In this document: positions 23,567 to 36,098 of the stretch, in pieces
Layout: every line of letters begins with the position of its first letter
How positions within the stretch are numbered: position 1 is the first letter of the stretch
Source: Eutrigla gurnardus
Taxonomy: Eukaryota; Chordata; Actinopteri; Perciformes; Triglidae
NCBI GenBank assembly: GCA_963514095.1
Contig: OY741271.1
Coordinates: 8,091,976-8,155,975 of the forward strand
Direction of reading: 5' to 3'
Length of the DNA stretch: 64,000 nucleotides
Made by a program: the position numbers and the translations under genes
The notes under the pieces: model-generated
Database searches by the model: none
What the model was told of the DNA's origin: nothing
Seen by the model: the letters and a program-made list of their open reading frames with translations, nothing else

Positions 23567-24409
23567 GGGCCCTAGTTTCGTACACCAGGTGCAGTCGGGG
23601 CTCAGCGCACCTGCGCCACGCCGACGTGGTGTGTCCGCCTGGACTTTGCAAGTTTCATGCACGGCGCATTCTAGCACAGGCACTCCTCCCGTCACTCCTA
23701 CCCCCGCAAGTGGGAAAGAGGGAGAGAAGGCATGAGTGGGAGACGAGGAGGAGACAAGGCGTGGAGTGGGATTAACACAGCCAATTCAGATCTTCACCAA
23801 TCTAATGTGCAGTGCAAGTTTCGTCACTTGATAACCCAATGACAGATGACAGCAGCAGCAGCAGCAGTGCCAGATGGCTGAAAGAGATGTGAACCCGTTA
23901 GTTTGCATTACAGTTTTAGCTGTGTTAATTCAGTCAGGCTGAGTTTCCGTTACGCGTGCCATCCGCCTTTGATCTGACATCAGATGTGACGGGACAATCT
24001 ATATAGATATAAATTCACGTGATGATTCAATCAGTTGTATTAAATAGTGTTTGTTATGATTATTTATTACATTTAAATGTGCCTGGAACTGTGGAAACCT
24101 GCCTGTGAGGTCTTGGTGACGTGTGTGCTCTGCGCGCCGGTGAGCCAAATGGCCACTCCGCCAGCTGTAATTCACCTTGCGCCAAGAGTAGACCAGGTTG
24201 GAGCTACCGGGCTTTCGGCGCAGTCTCAGCGCGCCTTTTTGGCACGAAACTTCCACAGCGCCAAGCTGACTCTGTGACGCATCCCCCTGCTGCGCCGCCA
24301 CACCCATCTCGGCGCAGGCGATCCACCAAACTGCCAAACTGACCGTGCGCAAGGCTGCGCTGGTCGAAACTTGCATTGCGCCGGCTCCGCCACCACGAAA
24401 CTAGGGCCC
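23567..24409. mobile_element. Harbinger-like non-autonomous element
   Basis: Perfect 15-bp terminal inverted repeats gggccctagtttcgt / acgaaactagggccc with a 3-bp duplication CTT on both sides. The interior is GC- and CpG-rich with many gcgcc motifs. No intact transposase. Confidence 0.88.
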
Positions 24410-24420
24410 CTTATGTTCTC

Positions 24421-24490
24421 TGCTTCTTATATTTATATATATTTATATAACATATATATATATATACTTAATTCTTTTATATATATTTTT
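24421..24490. repeat. AT-rich (TA)n/(TTATA)n tract
   Basis: Simple-sequence DNA immediately right of the Harbinger-like element. Confidence 0.8.
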
Positions 24491-25369
24491 CCATCTTACT
24501 CTTCATTGTTTTCATCCCTCCTTCCAGCCCTTCTTCCCCCACATTTCTCCCCATTGCTTTCTCCAACTGTTCTTTCCTTCTTTTTCATCCTAGACATGAT
24601 CTATCCTCCATTCTCTCTCCTATCCTCTTTTACATCTCTCCATTTCTCTTCCTTTAGTCCCTTTGCTGCTCTCTCATCTTACCTTCTATTCCTCTCCTCC
24701 TTTCTTTCATCTATCCTTACCTTCAGCCCCTTCGTCCCCTCCACTTGTATTTTTTCCCATCTTTGCCATCTTCATCTCTTCTCTACGTCCTCTTCCTCCT
24801 GCCCTCTCAACATCACTGTTTCCTTTCTTTTGTTTGTCTCATTTGAATTCCTGAAACTGCAGGGATCAAAACCGCAGGAAGGTGATCTGTGAGGTGATAA
24901 GTGATAATGAAAAAAAGAGAGAATACAAACAAATGAGTAATGCTTTCTTTGCGTTGGTGATTTCACAATAATAGCCTGAGAAACATTCTGCTAGGCAGCT
25001 TCCTGAAACTCAATATCCTGAACTCAACTTCCCAGAAACAATGAAAAATGTAACATTCAGTTCAAGAAATAATTGGGTAATATGCAAACCCAGACAAATA
25101 CAGCAGGTTCCTTTTTGTCAATACTGGTAATTATATTATAAGTTTTAAATTGTGTTGGTGGATCACATGTTAGATAGAAATACCACAAAGCGTTTTTCCA
25201 GGGGTCTGGTAGGAAATCTGTCATACCAGAATGGCTCGGCTTGATTGGTCATATGACTTGGGACAACCCAAGCGTCCTCACAACCACTGTAACATGCCAT
25301 TACACTTACAACGTAATGAATTCCAATCAGGTCTGGCTCATCTGGGTTTAAATATATCCTTTATTTTCA

Positions 25370-25545
25370 GGCTATGTTATATATATTTATATATCCCCAT
25401 CCTGCATGTCTTTGGACTGTGGGAGGAAGCCGGAGAACTCGGAGAGAACATGCAAACTCCACACAGAAGGAACCCGGGGCGACCCGGGAATGGAGACCCT
25501 CTCGCTGTGAGGTGACAGTGCTACCCACTACACCACCGTGCAGCC
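25370..25545. repeat. Ubiquitous teleost interspersed repeat
   Basis: Contains the familiar fish repeat phrase tgtctttggactgtgggagg ... catgcaaactccacacagaa ... cactacaccaccgtgcagcc. I recognise it as high-copy but cannot name its family with certainty. Confidence 0.7.
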
Positions 25546-26245
25546 CTGGCAGGGCAGGTTGTTTGGAAAAACCAGAGGCTTTGACTTTGAACGCATCACC
25601 GAACCAAAAAGTCCCACCCCCCTTCGTTCAGACCTCTGGTTAAAGCCGCTCCCCCATAACGCCCCAATGCGTGCAATCAAGAAGTAAGCAGGCAGCAGGG
25701 TGGGAATTTCACAATGGCCATGACTGCCATGACCGTCGTTGCCCCGCACTTTGGCCTTAATGCCCTGTGAAAAATGTTCAGTTTATGGCCAGGGTAGCCC
25801 TGTCAAAGTCCTAGTGTAAACCGCGCAAGTGCACGGCGTGGTGAGCTTTTATGGACTTACAGGCCCCCTAGTGCGCACAGCAGGCTCGTCCCGTGCCGCA
25901 GCAGGCTCGTTCCGTATTTTGTAACAATTATTACAAAATACAACTTGCGCAACTTCGCGCGCCGCGCAGGTGAAGTATCAACATCTGGTTACCTGTCCAG
26001 GGTGTACCCTGCCTTCGCCCAATGACAGAAGGGATCGGCTCCAGCCCCCCCCCCCGCGACCCTGAATACAGGATAAGCGGTAGAAAATGGATGGATGGAT
26101 GGATGGATGGATGGATGGATGGATGGATGGATGGATGGACATATAGTGAAGGCCAAATGGCCTTGCCCCTAAAAATGACGAAATTCCAACCCAACTTTTT
26201 TGATTGGACAGGGTGTTTACAGTCCTGCCACGGCCACAGATGACA
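25546..26245. repeat. Composite repeat with an L2-type insert
   Basis: The outer blocks (25546-25760 and 26150-26245) are the inverted counterpart of 17301-17566. Between them is an L2-like 3' end (ggctccagccc, then ggataagcggtagaaa). Confidence 0.7.
26090..26140 (+). repeat. (ATGG)n tail of an L2-type retroposon
   Basis: About 12 units of ATGG directly after gataagcggtagaaaatgg, the common 3' end of fish L2-clade LINEs and their SINE partners. Confidence 0.85.
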
Positions 26246-26874
26246 TTTAATATTTTTTTTTACGTTAGAGCATTTAATTTATTCATTGCTATTGGTATGT
26301 TACAAGGATTTCAAGTAATATAACAGAAAGTAAAAGTAACCTTTAAGTTTGACTGAATTGAAATTCAAATTTTGTCTGAATTATAGTTTACAGGTGGGTG
26401 TTTGGGGTGTGGGTGCAGTTTTTTTTTCTTCTTAAATTAACATTAATCTAATTTAATATGTATTTAATTATTTTTATTAGCATAAACATATTTATTGAGT
26501 GAATGTGACTGTCACTTTCATTTTGAAATCCTTATACACACTTACACGTTCTTAGTGCCTGATATATACACGTAGCCAAAACAACCTGGGTTTGACCGTC
26601 TTTTTCAAAGTGGACGCTGGCTTTCCAAACCAACACATATAAAGTAGCTTTTGTGCTTGATTTATTTCGCTCTCTCCAAGTTCTTTCCCTATTCGCAGCT
26701 TCCATCCAGATAAATAAAAACATCCGCCTCATGCACATCCGTACGCCACACACCCTCGCCCAGGAGAGGGAGAGAGCTGTGAACGAAGCAAGTCTTTTGC
26801 CAACATGCTTAAAAAAATGACATGACAAATAGTATTTGTAGACCTCTCGATGTTTGCGATATAGTAATTTACTA

Positions 26875-26935
26875 CATTCTGTTTAGAACCAGCTGCAATA
26901 CATTGAGTATTTGATAGATCGCCCACCCCTAATTC
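26875..26935. repeat. Possible hAT right terminus
   Basis: Ends gatagatcgcccacccctaatt, like the terminal repeats of hAT elements. No partner end seen upstream. Confidence 0.35.
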
Positions 26936-26939
26936 CAAC

Positions 26940-27391
26940 TGTCACATTCTGTTCCTCTTGTTAGCCCAATTTCATTGTCATATTTGTCACCATTGTCATC
27001 TACTTAACCATCGGATGCCTTGACTTTCTCATCCCTCCCAGTCAGCTGACATCCAGCCAATGCCTGCAGTAACCCATTTCAGCCATTCCCATCACCACTT
27101 TCCCCGCCCACCTGCTCACCTCTGTCCATTTTCCTTACCAGCCATGCAGTACAAATAGCAGCCCCCTTTCCCCCATCAGTTACCAGTTTTACGATGTTGT
27201 TTTGTGTCATTACTTTCAAGCATCTAACTGTGCCTATCCGTCTTTTCCTGCTCCATTGCTGCTATCCCCTGGAAGCGTGTGCGTTTTCGACCTTAGCAAT
27301 AGACCCCTAGATGGATGCTGTTGGCCTCCTTATCTGCATTTGGGTCTTTCCCTCATTGCCTCACATTCACTTGTGCAACACCAATACAACA
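26940..27391 (+). repeat. Possible gypsy-type solo LTR
   Basis: Begins tgtcacattctgttcctc and ends tacaaca, with TG...CA termini, a hydrophobic CT-rich centre (cccacctgctcacctctg) and a TATA-like acaaatagc, as in gypsy LTRs. No target duplication is visible. Confidence 0.4.
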
Positions 27392-27518
27392 GCACCACTA
27401 ATTCGGAGCCTTGACTCAAAGTACACTCTGTCTGTTATAATAATGCTAAGCTTATTCGTTTTTGTGATAGAAACTCTAGTGTATTAATTCTTGGTAAATC
27501 TCTTTTAAGATGACTGTA

Positions 27519-27903
27519 ATAAGGAAGTGGCCTCAGACCTTGGTTCAAGCAGTATTTTGCATTTACTTTGAGAGCAGGAACTGTTTGTTCTACCTGGAGT
27601 AGATCCATGTCCGGGAAGTGTTTGTCCTGTCTCTGTGTGTGTATGAGATCAATGAAACCTGCTATCAGCGGCTGAATTCAGGAAGTACCCTCTTTGGGAG
27701 ATCTATGGACTCATTCAAAGTCACCTCTGACGCCAGGAAGTGCGAGACATTGGAGTCTCAGTTATTGGCCATCTCAAGCAGGAAGTGCCCACTCCCCTTG
27801 ATCTGTAGCTGTTCATTTCGACCCTCGGCACCAGGAAGTGTCCTTTCTACTTACACTGGATCTATGGAGTCACTGCTAGTTATGACCTCAGACAGGAAGT
27901 GTC
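27519..27903. repeat. Degenerate minisatellite with ETS-like CAGGAAGTG core
   Basis: Seven ggaagt-containing boxes (about 27519, 27612, 27680, 27734, 27780, 27832 and 27893), spaced 46-92 bp. Two units also share ggatctatggagtcac/gagatctatggactcatt. The 141-codon open frame over it (27618-28043) is probably a by-product of the repeat. Confidence 0.7.
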
Positions 27904-28043
27904 CTCTCTGTTGGATGGATGGAACTATTCTCATTTCCTTCAGAAAGCAGGCCAAGTATTGTGTGGACTTGGCTCCTTCTTCCCCTCTGATGGTAAATGA
28001 GTCTGCTGAACCTTCGTCAGAATGGCGGCTGTTTTGTTGTTAA

Positions 28044-29080
28044 TGGGATTTGGTAATTATATAATGATGACTAACTGGATAGCCAGAGATCCACAAACCA
28101 CTGGTTGACTTCATGCTGACTATGTGTACACTTTTTTATATACACTCTTGTACAGCTCAATGTTCAGTTCCCACAGATTAAAATGAGTTCACGAGGGAGC
28201 ATTTCTCTCTGCATGCACCAGTGTGGTGCTGTGAACATGGAACACTGATGAGCATAAACTTGACCCAACCTAAGTCCAACGACGTGCTTACTGGTCCAGT
28301 TGACATTTCATTTTTTTTGTAATTAGTATTTTATTGAGTTTTTGTACAACATTGTTTACTTCTAGTCAACCATTCAAATTACTTCTGTACACATATTGTT
28401 TACTCAGTCATAATAAGAATAAATCAATTAAACCAAAGCAAACAACAATAGAAAACAGACAATTAAGTTAGAAAAAACAACACATGGATCAAATGAACAG
28501 TCTAACAATAATAATCACCACAATCTCATCTTGTTGGCCAGTAAGAGCCAATTGATTATGTGGCTTTTGGACATGGCATGTACTTTACTTCAAGATCTGT
28601 CCACAGTAGCAAAGTATTGCAAGTATTCTCTCTTCTCCCCATTTCGCCACATATTTCTCAGTCCTGTCCTTGTTTTCGTATAAAGCCATAATTGCCAACT
28701 TTCCAGTCCTGGAAAGAGGGCTCACCTGAACCCTCCAGTTTCTCATTCTGATTGGTTTTCTAATTAGAAATGATGCCCCACAGTTCCACAATTGTGGGTA
28801 ATTTAATTAAAACAGCCTTGGGCAGAATTCCAAACTAGTCTGGTTAATGCAATAAATGGGATCATGAACCTTTAGCCAATAGTTGGAGTAATCATGGGAC
28901 ATTCATCGAAGATGATTCCCTTCTGAGCTGCAGCACTTCCAGCAGTCAGCATTATCTCTCAGCTTCAGCCTAAACAGCCTGGAGGGATCCAATAAAAGCC
29001 ATTCAGAATCTTTTTTACGTCCCGTAGTGTTTGCTTGTGTTTTGTTTGTGTTTTCTGTGTGATTGTCTCCAGAGGCCTAT
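28044..29080. other. Intergenic; possible LINE 3' debris
   Basis: AT-rich. The minus strand at 28585-28791 has a short frame with a pattern loosely like a LINE C-terminus. I cannot support a family. Confidence 0.25.
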
Positions 29081-29500
29081 ACTATGAAGCATGTTCAACA
29101 TACCCAGGGTATCTTCCAACTTAAGTAACCCTAACAAAGGCAATCAGAGATAAGCGGTCATACGAAGCTGGTTATCAACTCGTTAAGTCAACCCAGGGTT
29201 TCCCTTTCCAGCTATGAGAGCGTGCACATAAAAGAGGCGGCGTTTGCAGCATTTGACCAATCACAAACATGGATCAGTCTACGGGCAGCCGAGTGGTATA
29301 TTTCAAGTACGAGGAGCGAACCATAATCTTACAGAAATACGAAGAAGTTAAACGTATAATACAGGCAAAAAGCAACAATTTCATCTGCCAAATGCAGGAA
29401 GGACAGCTGGCAAAAACTTGCTGACTGTGTGAATGCGTAAGTCTGAAGTTACCCCGCGAAGCCCAAATCCTGCTTCGTAGTACAGGCATCAGGTGTGTGG
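29081..29500 (+). mobile_element. Harbinger/ISL2EU-like element with Myb-like ORF remnant
   Basis: Ends gcctatactatgaagc and gcttcgtagtacaggc are inverted repeats. From 29270 a frame begins MDQSTGSRVVYFKYEE. After a frameshift the phase reading SAKCRKDSWQKLADCVNA, the Myb/SANT-like protein motif of Harbinger elements, appears near 29385-29440. Broken. Confidence 0.65.
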
Positions 29501-29549
29501 GTGACATCGTTCCCACAGTTGAGGCTGCTCAGTTGTAATCAGGAGAGCT

Positions 29550-30321
29550 TGGGTGCAGTCGAATAGTCTTTTTTGCTTAGGAAGGTTCCTAACTGAAGAA
29601 GTGACCCGGAAGTAAACAAGCGGCCGCCATGATAAGAGCTGTTCGAATTCTCTAAATGCAAAGGAAAGGAGCTCCAATGCTTCCTTTCAGAGCTCCTTTA
29701 GCATAGGATGCAACGGACCTTCCTATGCGAAAGGAAAGGAGATTACGCCGACCCACAATTCTTTGCGAGAGCAACATTTAAAGTGCTGCACACCTCGGCC
29801 GTTCATGAAAACAAACAATATGCCTATTTACATATTTAACAATTACTTTCATGCAGACATATAGTAATTGGAATAGTTTTATTTATTTCAATCATGTTAC
29901 AAACTTGACAAAAATGAAACTAAAACCACAAATGAAACGTAAATAAAGCAACCGGTCAAACAGGAAGGAGGAGCTGCTGGACCTGAAGCTGTTTAGTGAA
30001 CCAGCTGTTTATAAAACCAACAACATGGGGAGAAGTGGACGACGCGTTTTTTGTAGTCCATTATTGTAGTTTCTCCAGCGCAGAGGCACGTCAATCGCCG
30101 GTGCCGAGCATCAGCTGTCAATCATCAGCGGCCGCGTTATAATGACGTAGCTTAGTGAAAGTCCGGTCGGATTCTCTGAGCACCGCGGTCGACTATTCCT
30201 AAGTCCTTTTGAGTTTTCCTATCGCCTTTCCTTAACCCTGTGACGTTTTCCCCAGAGGTCAAGGAATAGGAGTTAGGAATAGGAGTTAGGACCTTATTTT
30301 TTGACTATTCGACTGCACCCC
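29550..30321. mobile_element. DNA transposon with long imperfect TIRs
   Basis: Ends gggtgcagtcgaatagtc and gactattcgactgcaccc, with a CTT on each side. The ends also share cctaact/aggtcc boxes. No transposase found. Confidence 0.8.
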
Positions 30322-31640
30322 TTGAGTGTGACGCTGAGCTCCAGTGTCGGCGGTCGCTGTTCTGCTGTCTGTGTGAGCTGTGTGTGATCCAGTGACAAAC
30401 TGGTGACCAGAGCTGAGAGAGAGCCAGTGTGTCACATGTGTTGTGCTTGAGCTGTATTAGCGATATTGTGTTATTTGTGTGTGCATACCTCATCTTCGTT
30501 TTTGAGAAGATTGTTTTACGTTTGTTGTCAGGTCAACAATAAATAGTTTGTTTGATCTGTGAACTGTTTCCGCCTTTCCCTTGGCTTCTCCCGGGATTTG
30601 TTTATTTATTTAATTGTTGGTGTCCTCCACTCCTGGATTTATTAGGGACTTAACAATCTTACACTGGATTAATCACATTTTTATGTTTCTTGATAAATTC
30701 TAAATGTTTCACTCTTTATTTGTGATAACAATGTTCAGGTCTGCAGACCAAGTTAACGTTGCATAACATACAGTAACTTTCTGCTGGAATAACATTGCAG
30801 CCCTATGTTCTAGACCCATTTGTAGTCTGAGAGAGAAGGTTTGGTAGTTGAGGTGCGATTCCTTTCCCTATGGCAGTGATTTTGGAGGGGGGGATTGAAT
30901 AGACAGTTCCTTTGACTGCACGAACCCAGTCAGCATGCCTCGTGCCGTAAAACACAGTGCACAAATGTCACATTGCATGAACTCTCCCTGTATGTGTCTG
31001 ACTTTGTTGCACATTTTCTCCTATCGAATGCAACATCATCCACCAAAGACAATATGAAATCTTTGGCCTAAATAGAAAAAAAAAATGTTTACAATCTCTA
31101 GCACCTTTTGAAAAATGAATTCATCAAAAGGTTCCTACAGCTCTAGCATTGGGGTTATTGGAGAAGGACAATGGTGTCATTATATTACGGAAGTTCATGT
31201 TGTAATAGTGTTATATTTTTTTCCGCCTGAAAGAAACAGAAACAGGGAGAGGAAACACCCAATGGACCGATGAATCTGCAGCATGAAAGGCCATCTGACA
31301 TATTAATGATGATGGTTCCTGCTTACTCAAAACATTCATCTACCAATAAACATTGGGTTCACAGTTTGAAATGCAACAGAATTGGAAGACTCCAGTGTTC
31401 ATAAAGATATTATAAATGAGAACACATTATTGATATTATTCGATAACATGGGATTATATTTGGATTTCTTCGCCAGTTTTAGTAAGTATTCATTGTCGTC
31501 ACTAAAAATGCCTTCCTGTGCTGCTGCCGAGAAATTACCTCTTTGTGATTAAGCATTGGTCAAACACATTACAGCCAATGACTATTTATCCTTTAATGTA
31601 TCTGATGTTAATATTGTACTTGTATGTATGTACAATATTA
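30322..31640. other. Intergenic, no gene seen
   Basis: Includes a transcript-like stretch with AATAAA near 30537, perhaps the tail of a retroelement. Otherwise unique AT-rich sequence. Confidence 0.4.
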
Positions 31641-31644
31641 ATAA

Positions 31645-31647
<3 letters not shown>

Positions 31648-31710
<63 letters not shown>

Positions 31711-31740
31711 TGGGTGTGTGTGTGTACAAGTGTGTGTTTG
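31648..31740. repeat. (TG)n microsatellite
   Basis: About 60 bp of (GT)n followed by GGGTG-interrupted units. Confidence 0.95.
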
Positions 31741-33270
31741 TTTGTTTCCCGGCCGGGTGCCAACATTCCAGCCAGGCGTCCACACCAGGCGACAGGAAGT
31801 CAGGAACAAGATGATGGTGATGTCATTATCCTGGGTCAGAGAATGAGGTTGTCGGTCCTGTGTGGCACAGGATGGGCACACGTCCAGTCATTCTCCGCCT
31901 GGCAGGGGCGCCAACATGTGGCAAGCCAGAGGACAAGATGAGGATGTAGCAATTCATGTCAGCCCGGTGCTTCAAGAATGGACCACTTATTGAAAAAACG
32001 AGTCAGGATACAAGTAAAACTCATGACGCATTGCTCCATACAGTATATCAAAAAGGATATTAATATTCATAATAATCAATACATATCAACCATTCTTTCA
32101 AAGGCTGTACAATGATTTTTGCTTTTACTTTTATGAATGAGAAAGTATTTAGATCCTTGTATTTTAGAAAAAGTGTAAATACCACAATGTACATATACTC
32201 AGCCCAGTCCAGCATTTCCAATTCTACTGATGTGTAGAAGTATTATCAGCTAAGTTTACTTCAGTACCACCAGATTCATGTCTAGATGATGTCATTTTAA
32301 GTGTTGATTGAGCAGCTACAGTGTTAGCATAGCCCTCCAATCAACCTGAACTCCATTCAGAAATCAAGCATTTTTAAAGATTGTTTACTTACGGTCAAGC
32401 AGACAGTCCTTACAAACCATGACATTTTAATAAGAATATGAATCATCATCGTTACTTCAGTATCATTTTTATCCTTATATTAAAAAGTGTCTAGTGCCAG
32501 TGATGCAAATTTACCCAAATCATTGCTCAAATTAACACAAATGATTCTCTGGCCAAACTTGTGTTAGAAACGTGAGGTGAAAATTCACTTTGTGTTTGGT
32601 GTGAAGACACCTTTGCCTCACTGCCAACCATTCTGAAGACAAGCTACCAAGCTAACTAGCCCATTGCTGATGTGTGTTGTCACCAAAGCAATTAACACAA
32701 TCACCATTTTCTTTTGTACTAGTCAAATGATCACTGAAAACAGTTCAATGTCCATTGTTTCTATGAAAAGTACAAATCTGCTAAAAACTAAATTATTATT
32801 ATTATTATTATGGTTAATACTAATGTGTTAATGTTTAAGCAGCTGCATGCTTGCAAATTGTAAATACTTTATATACACTTCAGTATTCTAGTCCAGTGTT
32901 TTCTCAACCTAGGGGTTAGATCACAAGTTAAATATGAGAGGTCATGAGAATCTTTGCTATTTTGCATATGTTTTAACTTCATTCAGCTTCTTAGTAAATG
33001 TAAATGAAACCATAAGCGATCATTTCAGTGAAAATGTCTGAAATGTTTGGAACAGCTAACAACTCATAGACATCTGAAATTTGACCAACCAGAGACAGCT
33101 TTTTTTGTCAGAAGTATATATCCATGCCCCTGATGTGTTAAGTCAGAATTCATATGTTGTCATTTTAAAATGGCTTCCCATGTGTGTCACTTTAAAGCTT
33201 TTAATGTGACATTGTTAAACTTGTGTGTTCATTCAGGTCAACATGACATTTCAAATACAGTCTAATTTCG
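31741..33270. other. Intergenic, no gene seen
   Basis: A GC-rich patch at 31745-31950 without a supported exon, then AT-rich DNA. Confidence 0.45.
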
Positions 33271-33276
33271 GTCAAG

Positions 33277-33278
<2 letters not shown>

Positions 33279-33347
<69 letters not shown>
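33279..33347. repeat. (CT)n microsatellite
   Basis: About 68 bp of pure (CT)n. Confidence 0.96.
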
Positions 33348-33350
<3 letters not shown>

Positions 33351-33576
33351 AATTCTCTCTTGCGCACACTCTGCTTCCAATTTTCTTTTATTGTGAAATG
33401 ATTTGTCCTTATGAATGAAGACAGAGCTTTGTACAGTGTTTGCGTGAGTAGGCCTATGTGTGATTTCCTCTTGGCCAGGTCACAGCAGGACTGAAGTCCG
33501 CTGGTCTGCTGCTGGGCAGCAGGCAGCTGGCTGTACGTCTCGGCAGATGTACAATGCAAATGTGTGTGCTTTATGA

Positions 33577-33720
33577 TGTGTGTGTGTGTGTGTGTGTGTG
33601 TGTGGGAAGGCATCGGCAGCCCCACTCCCACACACTTCCCCTCTCTCACCCCCTACCTCTCATGTATCTAGTACACACAGACACACACACACCAACACAC
33701 ACACACACACACACAAACAC
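33577..33720. repeat. Opposed (GT)n and (CA)n microsatellites
   Basis: (GT)n at 33577-33604 and (CA)n at 33679-33720, about 75 bp apart, forming a potential stem. Confidence 0.9.
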
Positions 33721-34162
33721 TGCTCACAAAGACATAACGCATGTGAACACATTTTTAGTCTTTTTTTATTGCGCTTTAAGTATTTCAGCGTAATTTTTTA
33801 TTGAAGACTATAAGGTCATGGAGAATGCAGCCTCCCTGTGTCCTTCACTGCTCTATACGAACGTCAGACTATTTCCTGCTTTGGCTTTGAAAATCGACAC
33901 AGGGCGTGAATCCATTGAATATAGACATTAATCTGAGGAGTGGAACAGATAACAAAAACATCTAAGGGGACAACAATTTGAAAAATCTTGTCAAAATGAT
34001 GAAAAAAAAAATGATTTACCATATATGTATTTACTATTATTAGTGTAAAAGAAGCATTACTTTTTTGTTTGTAAAAAGTAAAAGTAGACATGTATTTATT
34101 TATTGCCCTTTTTAGTTTAGTCGTCACTCTTGTGTGTCTTCATGTGTGATGTATTGTTTTAC

Positions 34163-34163
<1 letters not shown>

Positions 34164-34196
<33 letters not shown>
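34164..34196. repeat. (GT)n microsatellite
   Basis: About 33 bp of pure (GT)n in otherwise AT-rich DNA. Confidence 0.93.
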
Positions 34197-34197
<1 letters not shown>

Positions 34198-34199
34198 TT

Positions 34200-35628
34200 G
34201 CTCCTCAGGGAATAAAGACAGAAGAATAGCAGCAGCTCTGCAGTGGTGTGAAACTGAGAAAGTGTTTGCTCCCTGCTTCTTCATCCTGTCCCTGTGTCCT
34301 CCACACATCCAGCCCCACTTCCTCTCAATGGGACTCATGGGAGTTTACAATGTATGCCCATCTGTCCACGAGTCAGTCAGTCTGTCTCTCTCAACATGTT
34401 TGCAAATTTTCCTATTCACATTCTTGCCAAGAGTTGTATAAGATTATCAATATCACTCTCAGAAGCAAATTCACTTTAGGATTTTGCACCTTTTTTATGC
34501 TTCCTTTTTTTGCAAATAAGACAACAATAAATAATGTAATTTTTCAAAGCACCCACATAGGTTAAATGCACTCCTTACTGTGCTGCCAAGTAGATAGTGT
34601 CTCAGTACTCCTGTAATATTTGCACATGTTTAAATAAGCTATTATGCAGGGTATAAAATTGGCCCCTTTATACAAAAATGAGCCTCACTGCAAACACAGT
34701 CCGATGGTCAAAGATAATCGCTACATGCCATCACAGTGAAACTATTAGCATATTCAGAGAGTTGATGGTAACTGAAGCACTGACAGACTGGGACATAAAA
34801 TCCCAAATATGTTTTTTTCTCTGTCATGTTTAAATTCCTTCCCTGATTGTTTTTAGGAGTGCATCTGCACCTCATCACTCGGGGCCTGCAGGTCACGGTC
34901 TCAACGTTTAATATGTCTTTTTCTCTCTCTTCATTGTTCTGCCTACTGCATTATTGATGCAAAGGCAACATATATCTATTGCCACATGGATAATTGCAGT
35001 CAGATGCAAAAGAGCACAAATTAAACTCAAAACGTTATGGCCATGATTGTGCTGTAATACTGTTGTTGCAATATATTTTGCGAATGAGACCTTGAGACAG
35101 GACAGATCATGATGCATAATGTAGTTATCAGAGTTTTAGCATTGTGAGGTAGCTAGTCAAACCACATATACATATAACAGCAAAGATAGCAGATACAACA
35201 TGTGAATTACTGAGCTTCAGGTGTGCTGGTAGACAGCTGTATTACCTTTTTCCAGAGCCAGGCTAGCAACTTCCCTGTTTCTAGTTTGTAGCGTAGGTAT
35301 ATTATAATTATTATTATACAGATAAAAAGCCCGGATAGCTGCTCCCTAGCTACAAAGGGAACCAATTAGAAAAACAAGATTCATCAATTTGTCTTCATAT
35401 CGTTTCATCTTTCAATAACTCAAATCGGCATCAATAATCAACTCAAGAGGAACAAGTTAATCATCAAACAATGTGTCACTCACAACCAAAATTCATTAAA
35501 TCCTCCATAGAACCCAATTCAAAATCACATACAAAACGCGGTCGAAATTCAAATCAGAGTCAAATAAAGTAAAGTAAATTAAAATAATATAATAATAAAT
35601 TCCCAACTCATGATCATTTCACAGCAGA
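34200..35628. other. Intergenic, no gene seen
   Basis: AT-rich. The block at 34560-34640 is weakly similar to 41660-41730 (atgca...actgtgctgccaa), suggesting an old repeat. Confidence 0.4.
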
Positions 35629-35629
35629 G

Positions 35630-35713
<84 letters not shown>

Positions 35714-35730
35714 GTGTCTGTGTGTGTGGA
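35629..35730. repeat. (TG)n microsatellite
   Basis: About 78 bp of pure (GT)n, then imperfect units. Confidence 0.96.
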
Positions 35731-36098
35731 CGCCCAGGGGAACAGTCTGTATTGTCCTTCAGAAGAGGGGCAGTATTGTTCAGTATAGTACAGGTGTGTA
35801 TACTTTTGATAGGGGCTTTAATGTCTGAGGAAGTTACGAGGCTGAGGGGTGGGTGTGTGTGTGTGAGAGAGTTTTGTGTGGGTGGAAGGCCAGTTAACAG
35901 GGGAGCCTAGAGAGTGCTGAGACTTTGCTCAATTAGGTCAAATCCAGACCAAGATGACCACAACTGGAACCAAGCAGGTCAAGGCGGTGCTGTAAGCCGA
36001 ACCATGATCCCCAAAGCTCACTCCAGCAATCCCGTCCCCTTTTATTTATATTTTTACAGCGAGTTGTGTTTGAAGAAGTGGTCCACAATAGAATAAGC

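Larger units (their letters stand above)
23200..24850. repeat. Long polypyrimidine tract interrupted by a transposon
   Basis: Plus-strand DNA at 23205-23560 and 24480-24840 is strongly C+T rich (runs of tcttctc, ctccct). The Harbinger-like element 23567-24409 sits in the middle. Confidence 0.8.

Noticed and set aside
24371..24892. 173-codon plus-strand open frame
   Set aside because: Ser/Phe/Leu-rich translation of a polypyrimidine tract.
27618..28043. 141-codon plus-strand open frame
   Set aside because: It lies over the CAGGAAGTG minisatellite and its repeated RKC/KCP residues come from that repeat. No domain.
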